A stretch of 33,267 bases of DNA. Source: Flavobacteriales bacterium (GTDB lineage Bacteria > Bacteroidota > Bacteroidia > NS11-12g > UBA955). Both the position numbers and the translations under genes were made by a program. Below, one piece after another: positions 8,815 through 18,291 of this stretch. The DNA lies in assembly GCA_947463435.1 (NCBI GenBank), contig CANHTS010000006.1, positions 1 to 33,267 of the forward strand, read 5' to 3'. Under the pieces are notes generated by a model. The model was given only the letters and a program-made list of their open reading frames with translations, did not search any database and was not told the DNA's origin. The stretch's first letter is position 1. Every line of letters begins with the position of its first letter.

Positions 8815-10110
8815 ATGACGATCAAAAAGAACGACCCGCGCACCTTGCAGGGCTGGGTGATGTACGACTGGGCCAACAGCGTTTTCTCGCTTACCATTGC
8901 CACCGCCGTTTTCCCGATCTATTACCAGGAAACCACACCCAAGCTGGTTGAAGTTGCCGGTAACTGGATTAGGAATACTGCGCTGTACGAGTACGGTGTT
9001 TCGGCTGCGTTTATTCTTATCGCCTTCATCTCTCCACTCCTTTCGGGCATCGCTGATTACCGCGGTAACAAGAAGAACTATATGCGCTTTTTCGTTTGGA
9101 TGGGCGCCCTGAGTTGCATGGCCATGTATTTCTTCACCGGTCCGAATGTCTGGCTGGGCATCGGCACGCTGATACTTGCTACCATGGGCTTTGCGGGCAG
9201 CCTGGTTTACTACAATTCCTATCTGCCGGATATTGCCACATCAGACCGCTTTGACACCCTCAGCGCGCGCGGGTTTGCAATGGGTTACGCCGGAAGCACA
9301 CTGCTGCTGATCGTGAACCTTTTGCTGATTCAACAGCCTGCTTGGTTCGGACTCGAAGCCGGAACAACCCTTCCTTCCCGTATTGCTTTTCTGTCTGTTG
9401 GTATTTGGTGGATTGCCTTTTCATCCTTCACCTTCAAGCGCTTGCCTTCCGTTCGGAATACAGCGACGCTGCCGGTGAAACAATTGCTGACCAAAGGCTA
9501 TCAGGAACTGCGCAAAGCTTATGGCAAAGCCCGCAAGGAAACCATGCTCAAGCGCTTCCTCCTCGCTTTCTTTGTCTATAACATGGGCGTGCAGACCATT
9601 ATGTACCTCGCCACCCTTTTCGGGAAAGACACGCTGAAACTCGAAACGGCCTATCTGATTGTAACCGTATTGATCATCCAACTCATTGCCATTCCGGGTG
9701 CCTGGCTCTTTTCGACTATTTCACGTAAGTACAGCAATGTCCATGCACTTGGTCTGGCTGTACTCATTTGGATTGGCATTTGCTTCGCGGCTTACTTCCT
9801 TCCGGAAAAAGAAAATGTTCCGTTTTTTCTGCTGGGTGCCGCAGTTGGCATTGTAATGGGCGGAGTTCAAAGCACGTCGCGTGCTACCTACGCTAAGTTG
9901 CTGCCTTCTCAGGAAGATACCGCCTCGTACTTTTCACTCTATGAGTTTGCAGAGAAAACCGGCATCGCGTTGGGCACACTTTGCTACGGCATTATCGACC
10001 ATATCACCCACGATATGCGCAATAGTGTGATTGTGTTGATTGTGTTCTTTCTGGCCGGATTCGGCTTGTTGCTGCGTGTCAATGACCAACGCCTGAAGGC
10101 AGCATCCTGA
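8815..10110 (+). CDS. MFS transporter, UMF1 (Atg22-like) family
   Basis: MTIKKNDPRTLQGWVMYDWANSVFSLTIATAVFPIYYQ signature; about 12 hydrophobic segments; GVQSTSRATYAKLLP. Confidence 0.88.
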   Translation: MTIKKNDPRTLQGWVMYDWANSVFSLTIATAVFPIYYQETTPKLVEVAGNWIRNTALYEYGVSAAFILIAFISPLLSGIADYRGNKKNYMRFFVWMGALSCMAMYFFTGPNVWLGIGTLILATMGFAGSLVYYNSYLPDIATSDRFDTLSARGFAMGYAGSTLLLIVNLLLIQQPAWFGLEAGTTLPSRIAFLSVGIWWIAFSSFTFKRLPSVRNTATLPVKQLLTKGYQELRKAYGKARKETMLKRFLLAFFVYNMGVQTIMYLATLFGKDTLKLETAYLIVTVLIIQLIAIPGAWLFSTISRKYSNVHALGLAVLIWIGICFAAYFLPEKENVPFFLLGAAVGIVMGGVQSTSRATYAKLLPSQEDTASYFSLYEFAEKTGIALGTLCYGIIDHITHDMRNSVIVLIVFFLAGFGLLLRVNDQRLKAAS

Positions 10111-10172
10111 CATTCCGTGCCTGTTTGTGCTCCGGTATAGGAACAGCAAGCCAACTGTTTTATCGAATCGGT

Positions 10173-13100
10173 TTAGCGAATGAGCAGCACGACTCCGCTG
10201 TCGTTCACTTCTCGCCCTGACAACGTGTAATAGCGCAGTTTCCATGCATAGCTGCCGGCGGCTAAGGGTTTGCCATGGCGCAGTGCATTCCAGCCTTCCT
10301 GTGGCGAAGTGGAACTGAATATTTTTTCACCCCAGCGATTGAAAACCATGAACGAATATTCCTGCACATTGCGGTCGATCACAGGCATGAACAATTCATT
10401 GCTTTCCGGGCCTTTCCGGTCGGGAGTAAACGCATTAGGTACAAAGTGCTGTACCCTGGGCTCCACGCGAACCTGATCGCTGGCAATAGACGTACAACCC
10501 TTGTCGGTTGCAATCAACAGACGCACATCGTAGAGCCCTTCAAGCGGGAAGTTCACCTCCGGATCGCGTAGATCTGATTCCCAGGCCCGTGGGCCTGAGA
10601 AATACCACTTGCTTATGAAATTATCGGTTGAGACAGAAGTATTGAGAAAAGCTGCCGTCGCATAATCCAAGTCGAGAACCGTGCCCGGCATCACATCGAA
10701 CGAGGCTTCCGGACTGCGGTAAACCCGTATAGAATCAGCCAGCGCGAGGGTTGTTTTACAACCATTCTTTTCGACGGTGCAATACACCATCATAGAACGC
10801 GCGTCGGGAATAGCCTGGAAATAGGTTTTACCAACTCCGATGTAATTGATATCTCCCAGCTGCCAGCTCACCCGATCAGGTTCATCGGCCGTCAATTGCA
10901 ACTGAAGTCCGAAAGGCGCGCAACCGCTCATTTGGGCGGCGCTGACTGTGCCTGAAGGAGCAGGAACAACTTCTACCTGCAGCTGGGTATCTGTGGCAGG
11001 GCAGACTGCGTTGGATCGGGCAGTTATGCGCAATGGATAGTACCCGGGTTGTGGTGAAGAGAAGAACCTGAACTCAGGTGCATCGGTAGCTGAAAGTACA
11101 TCAGCCTCAAGGGAGGAAATTGCGAATGTTGCAGGCTGATTGGCCTGCACTTCAATATCCAGGTATTGCCCTGCACAAACTTTGTCGTTCCAGCCATTGA
11201 TGGATGTAATCAGTACAGGCGTATAAACTTCAATACGGTGTGAAATGGTTGCTGCGCAACCGGTCGATGGGTCGCGGTACTGACCGTACACAATCCTGGC
11301 GCCTTCCTTGGGTTGCAAGCTGAGCTGATTGGCTGCAACATCCAAGCCCGACCATTGGGCACCTGCCGGTTCCGACGCAAGTGTCAGACGAAGCGGTGCG
11401 GGCACGCAGACAGTTTCAGGCACCGAAGCAGCCACGCTGAAAACCGGTCTTGGCAAAACACGAAAAACATCGTCGTGCACTATTTCACAGCCCCCATAAG
11501 CCAGACGGAAAGTCAAAGGATAAGCACCGTTTGCATCGGAATGGATGTACAAGGTATCACCGGAAACATTCCCTGCCGAAGTACTCCATTTCCCACCGGG
11601 CAACAACAAACCGCTGGCTTTTCGCAAAGGCACGAAACGCGTTCCCTGACAAACCGGGTCGAGCAGTTTCAATCCGGTTGCCGGAAGTTCGGTTACACTA
11701 ACTGCGTTGGTATCTGTGCGCAAACAGCCGGAGCGATCGGTATAAAATGCCAGGCAACGGCTCTTGCCGGGTGTACCGTTGTGGTTCAGCCAGGTGGAAG
11801 GTGCAGACCCGCTCAAATAAGATACGCCTGCCAGCAGGCTGAAATAAACCTGCTCTGTGGGTTTACGCGTTAACAAAGGTTCCAATTCCAAAGCGGGCGA
11901 ACTGCTGCAAATCGAAGTATCGCGCAAGCCCATAGGCGAGGCCACAATAGATTTGCTAAAAGCTGAGGCTTTCAACGCACAACCCATTCCGTCGCTGAAC
12001 ATCAGGTCCGCCTGCAAAGTACCTTTCGCCGGCATCACAGCTAAAAAGCGCGTTCCGCCGGGTATACTATTCCACCAATAGGCGTAAGGTGTCCTGCCCT
12101 TGCTAACTTTGGCTTCAATCTGCCAACTGCTTCCAGGACAGAGCGAATCTGCGAACTGCAAAACCAGCGATGGCCGTTCAAACATGGGCACCTGGACTGT
12201 ATCTGAAATAATGGTCTTACAACCACTTAGTCCGTCTATCAACTCGAGACGAGCAACGATAACTCCGCCTTTATCCAGTCGCAAGAATTGATTGCGCCCG
12301 TTTCGCTGTGCTATCAAATCACTTTTCTCATTGAAGATAAACCAGTTGAATTGATGCTTGCTGTGTTCACTTGCAGGGGTCGCCTTCATCCGCAAGGTGC
12401 CGCAAGTATCCAGGAATACCTCAACTGTGGCATCCAACTTCCTGGCTACACGGAGGTTCCAGGTTTTCCATGTATAGAGGTTTAGCGGACACGCATTATC
12501 GGCTGCCCAGGTTTTCAAGACATAAGGCTTGGTGCGTACATCGGCCAGGCTGGGCTTCCAACAGAAACCGGCATCAGTAAACCCGGGCCGGCTACTGCCC
12601 GTGAATATTTTTGAGCCGGTGGCATCGGTTAACATGCCATAGCGAAGTGAGTCGCTGCGGGTGCCGAATGCCTTGTCGGTAAAATAAACATCGAAACAGG
12701 ATTCTTCACCTGCACATAGCCATTCAGGAATTCCCGAAGTGGTGATATCAGGCATATGATTCCCAACTGCAGTAACCAGAAACTGGACATCGCGCCGTGT
12801 AATACCTACGCGGGTCATTTTACCGGACAACATGCGCCATTCGATGATTTCAATTACGAGAAAACCTCTTTCACCGGAGCTGACGGGTGTGCATATCAGG
12901 CCTCCATTCAGGCTGTCAAACCAGATTCCTGAAGGAGGATTAGACGCCGGATTCGGATTGCAAAGCGGTGGCGAGGCGCAATAGGCTGTTATCGGTCGGC
13001 CGGAACTGAGACCACTTGGGTAAACAAGGCTGCGCTCGTAGCCCCTCAAGGCCGTTCCCAGCCGGTAAGAAAGCGAATCTCCATCGGCATCAACCGCCAT

Positions 13101-13682
13101 CATATTATAACGAAAGGCTTCGTTTTGTGCGAGCAGGAAAACCGGTGCCACGGTTTCGATGGTCGGACTGACGTTGCGTATGCTGTTGCAAAGGTTTAAG
13201 CGGGAATAATTGTAGTAGTATTCGGCCGTTCCCCAGGCATCCGACCGGGAATCAACCCGGATTGTTGCATCAAATTCACATTGTATCAGCAGCAAATTGC
13301 TGAAATCATAACTACCGGAAAAAGTCCAGGCTTCGATACCTGATGGGAAACCGGTACTGGTATCGCAGCGACTGAGTTGCCCTTTGCACAATGGCGTGAT
13401 ATCTCTCACCGAAGTGCGCGTCAGCGCCACGGAAGCAAGCCTTTGACCTGCGCGTAATGTGCCTAGCGAACCAACGATTTCAAGATCAGGTATATCGGAA
13501 CAATTGTTGGTATTGAAGGCGCATTCTGCGCAGTTCCTGTATACCACCACCTGGAAACTGTAACGGTTGCCCGATTCAAACTTATGGGTGATTTCACCTC
13601 CAAGCACATGCGAAGCGTACAATCCTGCACCGGCAATGAGCCAAAGCAGAAATAAAAACGCTATGCGCCGGATTGCGTGCAT
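10173..13682 (-). CDS. Large secreted protein with gliding-motility-associated / T9SS type-B sorting C-terminal domain
   Basis: Signal peptide MHAIRRIAFLFLLWLIAGAGLYASH; C-terminal HFVPNAFTPDRKGPESNELFMPV...FMVFNRWGEKIFSSTSPQEGWNALRHGKPLAAGSYAWKLRY; PKD-like segment before the CTD. Start placed at MHAIRR. Confidence 0.88.
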   Translation of the reverse strand: MHAIRRIAFLFLLWLIAGAGLYASHVLGGEITHKFESGNRYSFQVVVYRNCAECAFNTNNCSDIPDLEIVGSLGTLRAGQRLASVALTRTSVRDITPLCKGQLSRCDTSTGFPSGIEAWTFSGSYDFSNLLLIQCEFDATIRVDSRSDAWGTAEYYYNYSRLNLCNSIRNVSPTIETVAPVFLLAQNEAFRYNMMAVDADGDSLSYRLGTALRGYERSLVYPSGLSSGRPITAYCASPPLCNPNPASNPPSGIWFDSLNGGLICTPVSSGERGFLVIEIIEWRMLSGKMTRVGITRRDVQFLVTAVGNHMPDITTSGIPEWLCAGEESCFDVYFTDKAFGTRSDSLRYGMLTDATGSKIFTGSSRPGFTDAGFCWKPSLADVRTKPYVLKTWAADNACPLNLYTWKTWNLRVARKLDATVEVFLDTCGTLRMKATPASEHSKHQFNWFIFNEKSDLIAQRNGRNQFLRLDKGGVIVARLELIDGLSGCKTIISDTVQVPMFERPSLVLQFADSLCPGSSWQIEAKVSKGRTPYAYWWNSIPGGTRFLAVMPAKGTLQADLMFSDGMGCALKASAFSKSIVASPMGLRDTSICSSSPALELEPLLTRKPTEQVYFSLLAGVSYLSGSAPSTWLNHNGTPGKSRCLAFYTDRSGCLRTDTNAVSVTELPATGLKLLDPVCQGTRFVPLRKASGLLLPGGKWSTSAGNVSGDTLYIHSDANGAYPLTFRLAYGGCEIVHDDVFRVLPRPVFSVAASVPETVCVPAPLRLTLASEPAGAQWSGLDVAANQLSLQPKEGARIVYGQYRDPSTGCAATISHRIEVYTPVLITSINGWNDKVCAGQYLDIEVQANQPATFAISSLEADVLSATDAPEFRFFSSPQPGYYPLRITARSNAVCPATDTQLQVEVVPAPSGTVSAAQMSGCAPFGLQLQLTADEPDRVSWQLGDINYIGVGKTYFQAIPDARSMMVYCTVEKNGCKTTLALADSIRVYRSPEASFDVMPGTVLDLDYATAAFLNTSVSTDNFISKWYFSGPRAWESDLRDPEVNFPLEGLYDVRLLIATDKGCTSIASDQVRVEPRVQHFVPNAFTPDRKGPESNELFMPVIDRNVQEYSFMVFNRWGEKIFSSTSPQEGWNALRHGKPLAAGSYAWKLRYYTLSGREVNDSGVVLLIR

Positions 13683-13730
13683 GATACATACAAATATAAT
13701 CCTTGGGGCAAGTACTGCCAATCGATGTTC

Positions 13731-13771
13731 AAAAAACAAAACCGGCCGCTTCTTAATCGATGCGGCCGGTT
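13731..13771 (-). terminator. Rho-independent terminator (minus strand) after the 1493-aa gene
   Basis: AACCGGCCGC ... GCGGCCGGTT 10-bp stem; on the minus strand followed by TTGTTTTTTG. Confidence 0.8.
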
Positions 13772-13793
13772 CTAAAGTGGATTTTCGTTGATT

Positions 13794-16700
13794 TTAACGC
13801 AGCAGCGTTATAGTACCGGTGAATTTGTACAGCTTGCCTTCGAAGCTTGTCACTTCAACGAGATAAGCGTACACATCCTGCTGGCATTCCTGTCCGTTGG
13901 CACGTCCATTCCATCCTTGGTTAACATCAGTGCTTTCGAACATCTTCTCACCCCAGCGGTTGAAGACGTGCATCTTATATGCAGTGAAGTTCTCGATGTA
14001 CACCTTGAAGGTGTTGTTGCCATTCGGCCCTGCATCATCCGGCGTGAAGGCATTCGGGATGTACACGATGATATCCGGACCTATCTTCAGCATGCGGTAA
14101 GCGGTGTCGCGGCAGCCTTTGTCTGAAATGGCAATCAGTCGCACTTCATAGGTATTGGTGTCTTTGCCGTAAGAGAAGGCAGGGTCGCGTTGGGTGCTGG
14201 TATCCAGACCCGTTCCGGTTCCGAAATTCCAGTTGTAGCGCAGAATTGAACTGTCTGCTATCCGGCTCTGGTTGAAGAATTGGAATTTAGGCAGTGCGAT
14301 GGTGGTGTAGAAGTTCGGGTTAGATGTGAACATGGCGTTCGGCACCGGCCAAACATCGATATACGAAGGCTTTTTGAGCGTAGTCGCGCAGGGGCCGGGT
14401 GTGTTCGTGATGGTCAGCGTCACATCGTACTTGCCCCAGTTGGCGAATAGAATGTTCGAAGGGTTCGCCAGGGTTGAAGTGTCGCCGTTACCAAAATCCC
14501 AGAAGTAAGCGAGTTGCGAAGCAGGAATCACGTTATTCAGGGTATGGTTGAAGTTCACGAGCAGCGGCTCGCAACCCTGGAGTGTATCGCCTGCAAAGTC
14601 AAACTGTGGGTAAGGATGAATCAACACCACCATGCTGTCGTTTACTGCAGGGCAAACGTTGCCGGGAGGCAGCACATTGGCTACACGCAGCAGGGCACGC
14701 TCGGCTGTAATATCTGCAGGACCGGGTTGGTAGATGGTATTGGTATCCTGTGCACTGAAGCTGCCATCACCTGCTGAAGTCCAACGGACACCAGGCGACC
14801 ACCGCAGTGTGCTGTTGATATTCAGGGTCTGATCGTTACAGATATTGGAAGGGTCAGTTGTATTGATTGTGATGGAAGGCATGCTCTGTACGGTGATGTA
14901 CATGCTGTCTTTCATTTTGCAGGAGAACGGATCGGTGTAAGTGTAGATGAACTTATGCGGACCTTCAAAGGTTGCCAATCCATCACTGCCGGGTGTAAAG
15001 ACACCATTCTCTGCGCCGCTCAATCGCCTTCCTGTCCAATTGCCGGATCCGCCGATGGGGCTTACGAAAGTAGGCACCAAAGTAATCGGCGGATCGATGG
15101 AGCAGACGCGCATGTTGGCTGGCAGAGTGATTCTGGGCAATGGTTTTACGACCAGAGTTCCGCTATCCGCTGTCAGACAACCTGTTGCAGTGTGTTCGTA
15201 TTTGAATTCCCAATCTCCATTACCGGTTGCAGGAATGAAGTAACGGCCTTGTCGCACGGCAGTGGCAAGCCTTGAATCTGTGCGGTCACCGTCTTTCGCA
15301 ATAGCGATCCAACGACCATCCAGTGGCATTGGTTTGCCATTGAGCAGCACATATTCATTCAGGTCGATGGTATCATCATCCAGACAAACCTGTGGCAAGG
15401 GCTGAACTTCAGCTACCGGCTCAGGCACTACATCGATACGTGTAGTATCACGGGTAAAGCATCCGGTAATCGCATCCTGAATAAAGAAGGCCATTTGGTA
15501 TTCGCCGGAGTAGAAGTCTTCCGTCACATCGCCGAAGCAGAACTGGAAGTTGGCAGGCAGACCGGTTCCCTGATTCAGGTCGCGGATGATAGTGGTGCGA
15601 TCTACACCTGCAGGCACTTTAAATGCATTCCAGTTGTACAAGGCACCGGTTTTTACGCGGGGCAGAATGATAGAAGAATCCATCAGAGCACAACCTTTAT
15701 CCTGGCAATAGGTGCGGTCACGCAGGCGGACAATTGGATTGCCCTGGGTTACCAGCCAGAAACTGTCTTTGTTGAAACAACCGGTCTTTGGGTCTTTGAA
15801 TTCGCTGATGATTCGGTCGCGGCGGAAGTTACCACCTTGCAATGTTGCATTATCGATATTGGTCGTCTTGTACAGATAGGTATTGCCATTCAGGATTACC
15901 AATCCGGGGCTGGTGCGCGATTTAAACGTCACACCGGCGCCGTGGCGGGCATCGAGTCCGGTTTCCTGGCCCAGGTTGCGGTCGCCATAATCATAGCAGC
16001 GGGAAGGCAAGGAAGCGCTCATGTCGGGAAGTGGCACAACGTTGATGCAGAAAGTATCGCGGTCTTCACACCAATGTCCACCCTGGTTCACGCGGAGGTA
16101 CAGATCGTAACAGGTATTGGAGCGGGGATGCACCCGTATGTTACGGTTCGTTCCGAGCGGAATATTCTGCGTGATATTGGACCACGTAAAGTTTAGGGTT
16201 TGTGTTGTAGGACGACCACCTGCAGTAATGGTAATGGTATCCTTGTCGCAGAGGTCTATATCCGGTCCGGCCAAGGCCACCACGGTATCGTTTACGAACA
16301 ATTCCACTTCGTCGGTGCCAATACAACCCCAGTTCTTTTCCTGGACGGTCACCTTGTACTTGCCTTTGACATTGACACGGATGGTGCGCGTTGTATCGTT
16401 GGTTGGTTCCCAGAGATAACGCACGGAATCCATGTGTTCGGCATCGAAGACGGTATTCTCGTAGGTACAGATGCGCTGGTCAGGGCCGAGGTTCACGATG
16501 GGCAGCGGCTTCATGTATACCAAGATGGTGTCTTCGTCCACACAACCGTTCGCATCTCGGATGCGGAGTGCGATAGTCGAATCGCGGGTTACCGTTACCT
16601 CGAAGGTTACCCCGGTATCGCCGGATTTGTGGTTGTGAGGGGTAGCCCAATAGTAGCGGTAAGGAGACGGACCGTTCCGGATGTCCGGAGCGAAGGTAAT

Positions 16701-18275
16701 CTTGTCGCCATAGCAGGCAAAGGTATCAGGCCCAAATGCGAGTTCAGCCTTCAAAACCGGAGGAATTACTACCGTATCCATATAGATGGTCGGGCAGTTT
16801 TCCGGGTTGTTGATCATGTGGGTGATGATGAACTTCCCACCTTGCTTAAACTGAATGGTATCCAATTGTTTAAAGCTAATTGGGAATACGAGACGCGTAT
16901 TTGTGCTGTCGCGGATTTCCCAGCGATAAAGCGGGTTGCCTTTGAAGTTCGGCTCCGGTTCACTCTTGTAAGCAAACTTACCGCACTTCAATACGTCGTA
17001 TTTGCGTTTTGCAATGGCCCGCTTCTTCACCTTGATACGGAAACCGCGGATGGCAGTTGCAGGTCGCGGACAGTTATCATCCTGTGCGGTAACGGTGAAA
17101 GTATAGAATACGTCACTTGCCTGACCGATGCGGGTCTGCCAGCAGAACTCAGCCTTCTTTTCACGGTCTTTGGGGTTCTTGATTTCGAAGGTAGCACCTG
17201 GAATACCACGGTTCCAGCGCATCTGCACGGTATCGGGCCGCGTTTGGTGCGGCGTGAACTGTTTATCCGTCCCATCCATCGTGAAACATAACTTATCTCC
17301 TTCACAGACGGAATGGGAGTTGGAACCTTTGATTTCAGGCGGGTTGTTCGGACCGCAGTTCTTTACAATGAGCTGCATGTCCCTTCGGGTAATACCAATG
17401 AGTTCCCATTTCTTGGTTGCGCTGTCTCGCCGGTATTCGTCAATTTGTATCACTACAATACCTACTTCTGAGCAGTCTGTGGGAGTGAAGATGATATCAC
17501 CGGTCAGTCGATCAAGGAAGAAACCGCGGGGCGGATTCGCCGAAGGCACCGGGGTGCAGTTCTTTACGCCCGGCTGAGGGCAGAAAGGCGTCATGGGCAC
17601 GGTCGGCGAAAAGCCGGAACCGTAAGAAACGGGGTTGGTGAGCGACTGCATGCCAGACACCAGCGAGTAGGCCAGCGAATCGAAGTCGGCCGTGTCAATC
17701 GCACCGTTGTTGAAGTAAAAAGGCTGGTTGCAGCAGAGATACGCCACAGGCTCGTTACTCAACGTCGGGCTGCTATTGCACTTTCTGCCGATTTCGCAAA
17801 TATTGAGCATACAGCTGGTCATAAAGTCCTGGCTGGACTGACCGGTTGTAATCGCCCCGTTGCGGCAGCACTGCCCTACGTAGAAAGTAATCTCGCAGCA
17901 GTTATTGGCCTTGTAATTTGCCCAGGGATTCTGGGTGAGATCGATGGTAGCCTCATACGTGTGCTCTTCCACGCCCTCGCCCGAAGTAGTGTTCGTCGGG
18001 TTGCATGGGTTACTGGCAGAAGCACAAACCGGCGTAATGTCGCGGATCCGGGTACGGGTCATCGGCAGACTGGCGCTGCTGCAACCGTTCGCCATTGCAC
18101 CCGTGGTCGGGCTGTTGAAGGGAATACCGCGGCAATCGCGATACACCTTCGCAATGATTTTGTACTTGCCACCGCCCAGGCACTGATAACTCATGTCGGC
18201 ACCCATCATGTGGGTTGCCATAACATCGAGCGTTCCAAGCGCGATGGCAATAAATGCGAGTAGGTATCTCTTCAT
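13794..18275 (-). CDS. Giant PKD-domain secreted protein with T9SS type-B / gliding-motility C-terminal domain
   Basis: Signal peptide MKRYLLAFIAIALGTLDVMATH; PKD-like motifs (YFWDFGNGDTSTLANP, YNWNFGTGTGLDTSTQRDPAFSY); CTD IVYIPNAFTPDDAGPNGNNTFKVYIENFTAYKMHVFNRWGEKMFESTDVNQGWNG. Confidence 0.92.
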   Translation of the reverse strand: MKRYLLAFIAIALGTLDVMATHMMGADMSYQCLGGGKYKIIAKVYRDCRGIPFNSPTTGAMANGCSSASLPMTRTRIRDITPVCASASNPCNPTNTTSGEGVEEHTYEATIDLTQNPWANYKANNCCEITFYVGQCCRNGAITTGQSSQDFMTSCMLNICEIGRKCNSSPTLSNEPVAYLCCNQPFYFNNGAIDTADFDSLAYSLVSGMQSLTNPVSYGSGFSPTVPMTPFCPQPGVKNCTPVPSANPPRGFFLDRLTGDIIFTPTDCSEVGIVVIQIDEYRRDSATKKWELIGITRRDMQLIVKNCGPNNPPEIKGSNSHSVCEGDKLCFTMDGTDKQFTPHQTRPDTVQMRWNRGIPGATFEIKNPKDREKKAEFCWQTRIGQASDVFYTFTVTAQDDNCPRPATAIRGFRIKVKKRAIAKRKYDVLKCGKFAYKSEPEPNFKGNPLYRWEIRDSTNTRLVFPISFKQLDTIQFKQGGKFIITHMINNPENCPTIYMDTVVIPPVLKAELAFGPDTFACYGDKITFAPDIRNGPSPYRYYWATPHNHKSGDTGVTFEVTVTRDSTIALRIRDANGCVDEDTILVYMKPLPIVNLGPDQRICTYENTVFDAEHMDSVRYLWEPTNDTTRTIRVNVKGKYKVTVQEKNWGCIGTDEVELFVNDTVVALAGPDIDLCDKDTITITAGGRPTTQTLNFTWSNITQNIPLGTNRNIRVHPRSNTCYDLYLRVNQGGHWCEDRDTFCINVVPLPDMSASLPSRCYDYGDRNLGQETGLDARHGAGVTFKSRTSPGLVILNGNTYLYKTTNIDNATLQGGNFRRDRIISEFKDPKTGCFNKDSFWLVTQGNPIVRLRDRTYCQDKGCALMDSSIILPRVKTGALYNWNAFKVPAGVDRTTIIRDLNQGTGLPANFQFCFGDVTEDFYSGEYQMAFFIQDAITGCFTRDTTRIDVVPEPVAEVQPLPQVCLDDDTIDLNEYVLLNGKPMPLDGRWIAIAKDGDRTDSRLATAVRQGRYFIPATGNGDWEFKYEHTATGCLTADSGTLVVKPLPRITLPANMRVCSIDPPITLVPTFVSPIGGSGNWTGRRLSGAENGVFTPGSDGLATFEGPHKFIYTYTDPFSCKMKDSMYITVQSMPSITINTTDPSNICNDQTLNINSTLRWSPGVRWTSAGDGSFSAQDTNTIYQPGPADITAERALLRVANVLPPGNVCPAVNDSMVVLIHPYPQFDFAGDTLQGCEPLLVNFNHTLNNVIPASQLAYFWDFGNGDTSTLANPSNILFANWGKYDVTLTITNTPGPCATTLKKPSYIDVWPVPNAMFTSNPNFYTTIALPKFQFFNQSRIADSSILRYNWNFGTGTGLDTSTQRDPAFSYGKDTNTYEVRLIAISDKGCRDTAYRMLKIGPDIIVYIPNAFTPDDAGPNGNNTFKVYIENFTAYKMHVFNRWGEKMFESTDVNQGWNGRANGQECQQDVYAYLVEVTSFEGKLYKFTGTITLLR

Positions 18276-18291
18276 AGGGTATTGTTTTTTC

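Noticed and set aside
10141-10160. Possible bidirectional terminator between the convergent MFS and T9SS genes (AACAG...CTGTT)
   Set aside because: Stem of only 5 bp with no convincing T-run; too weak to annotate.
16200-17291. 363-aa plus-strand ORF (and 15495-16196, 233 aa)
   Set aside because: Antisense to the clear 1493-aa T9SS protein; no domain or start context.
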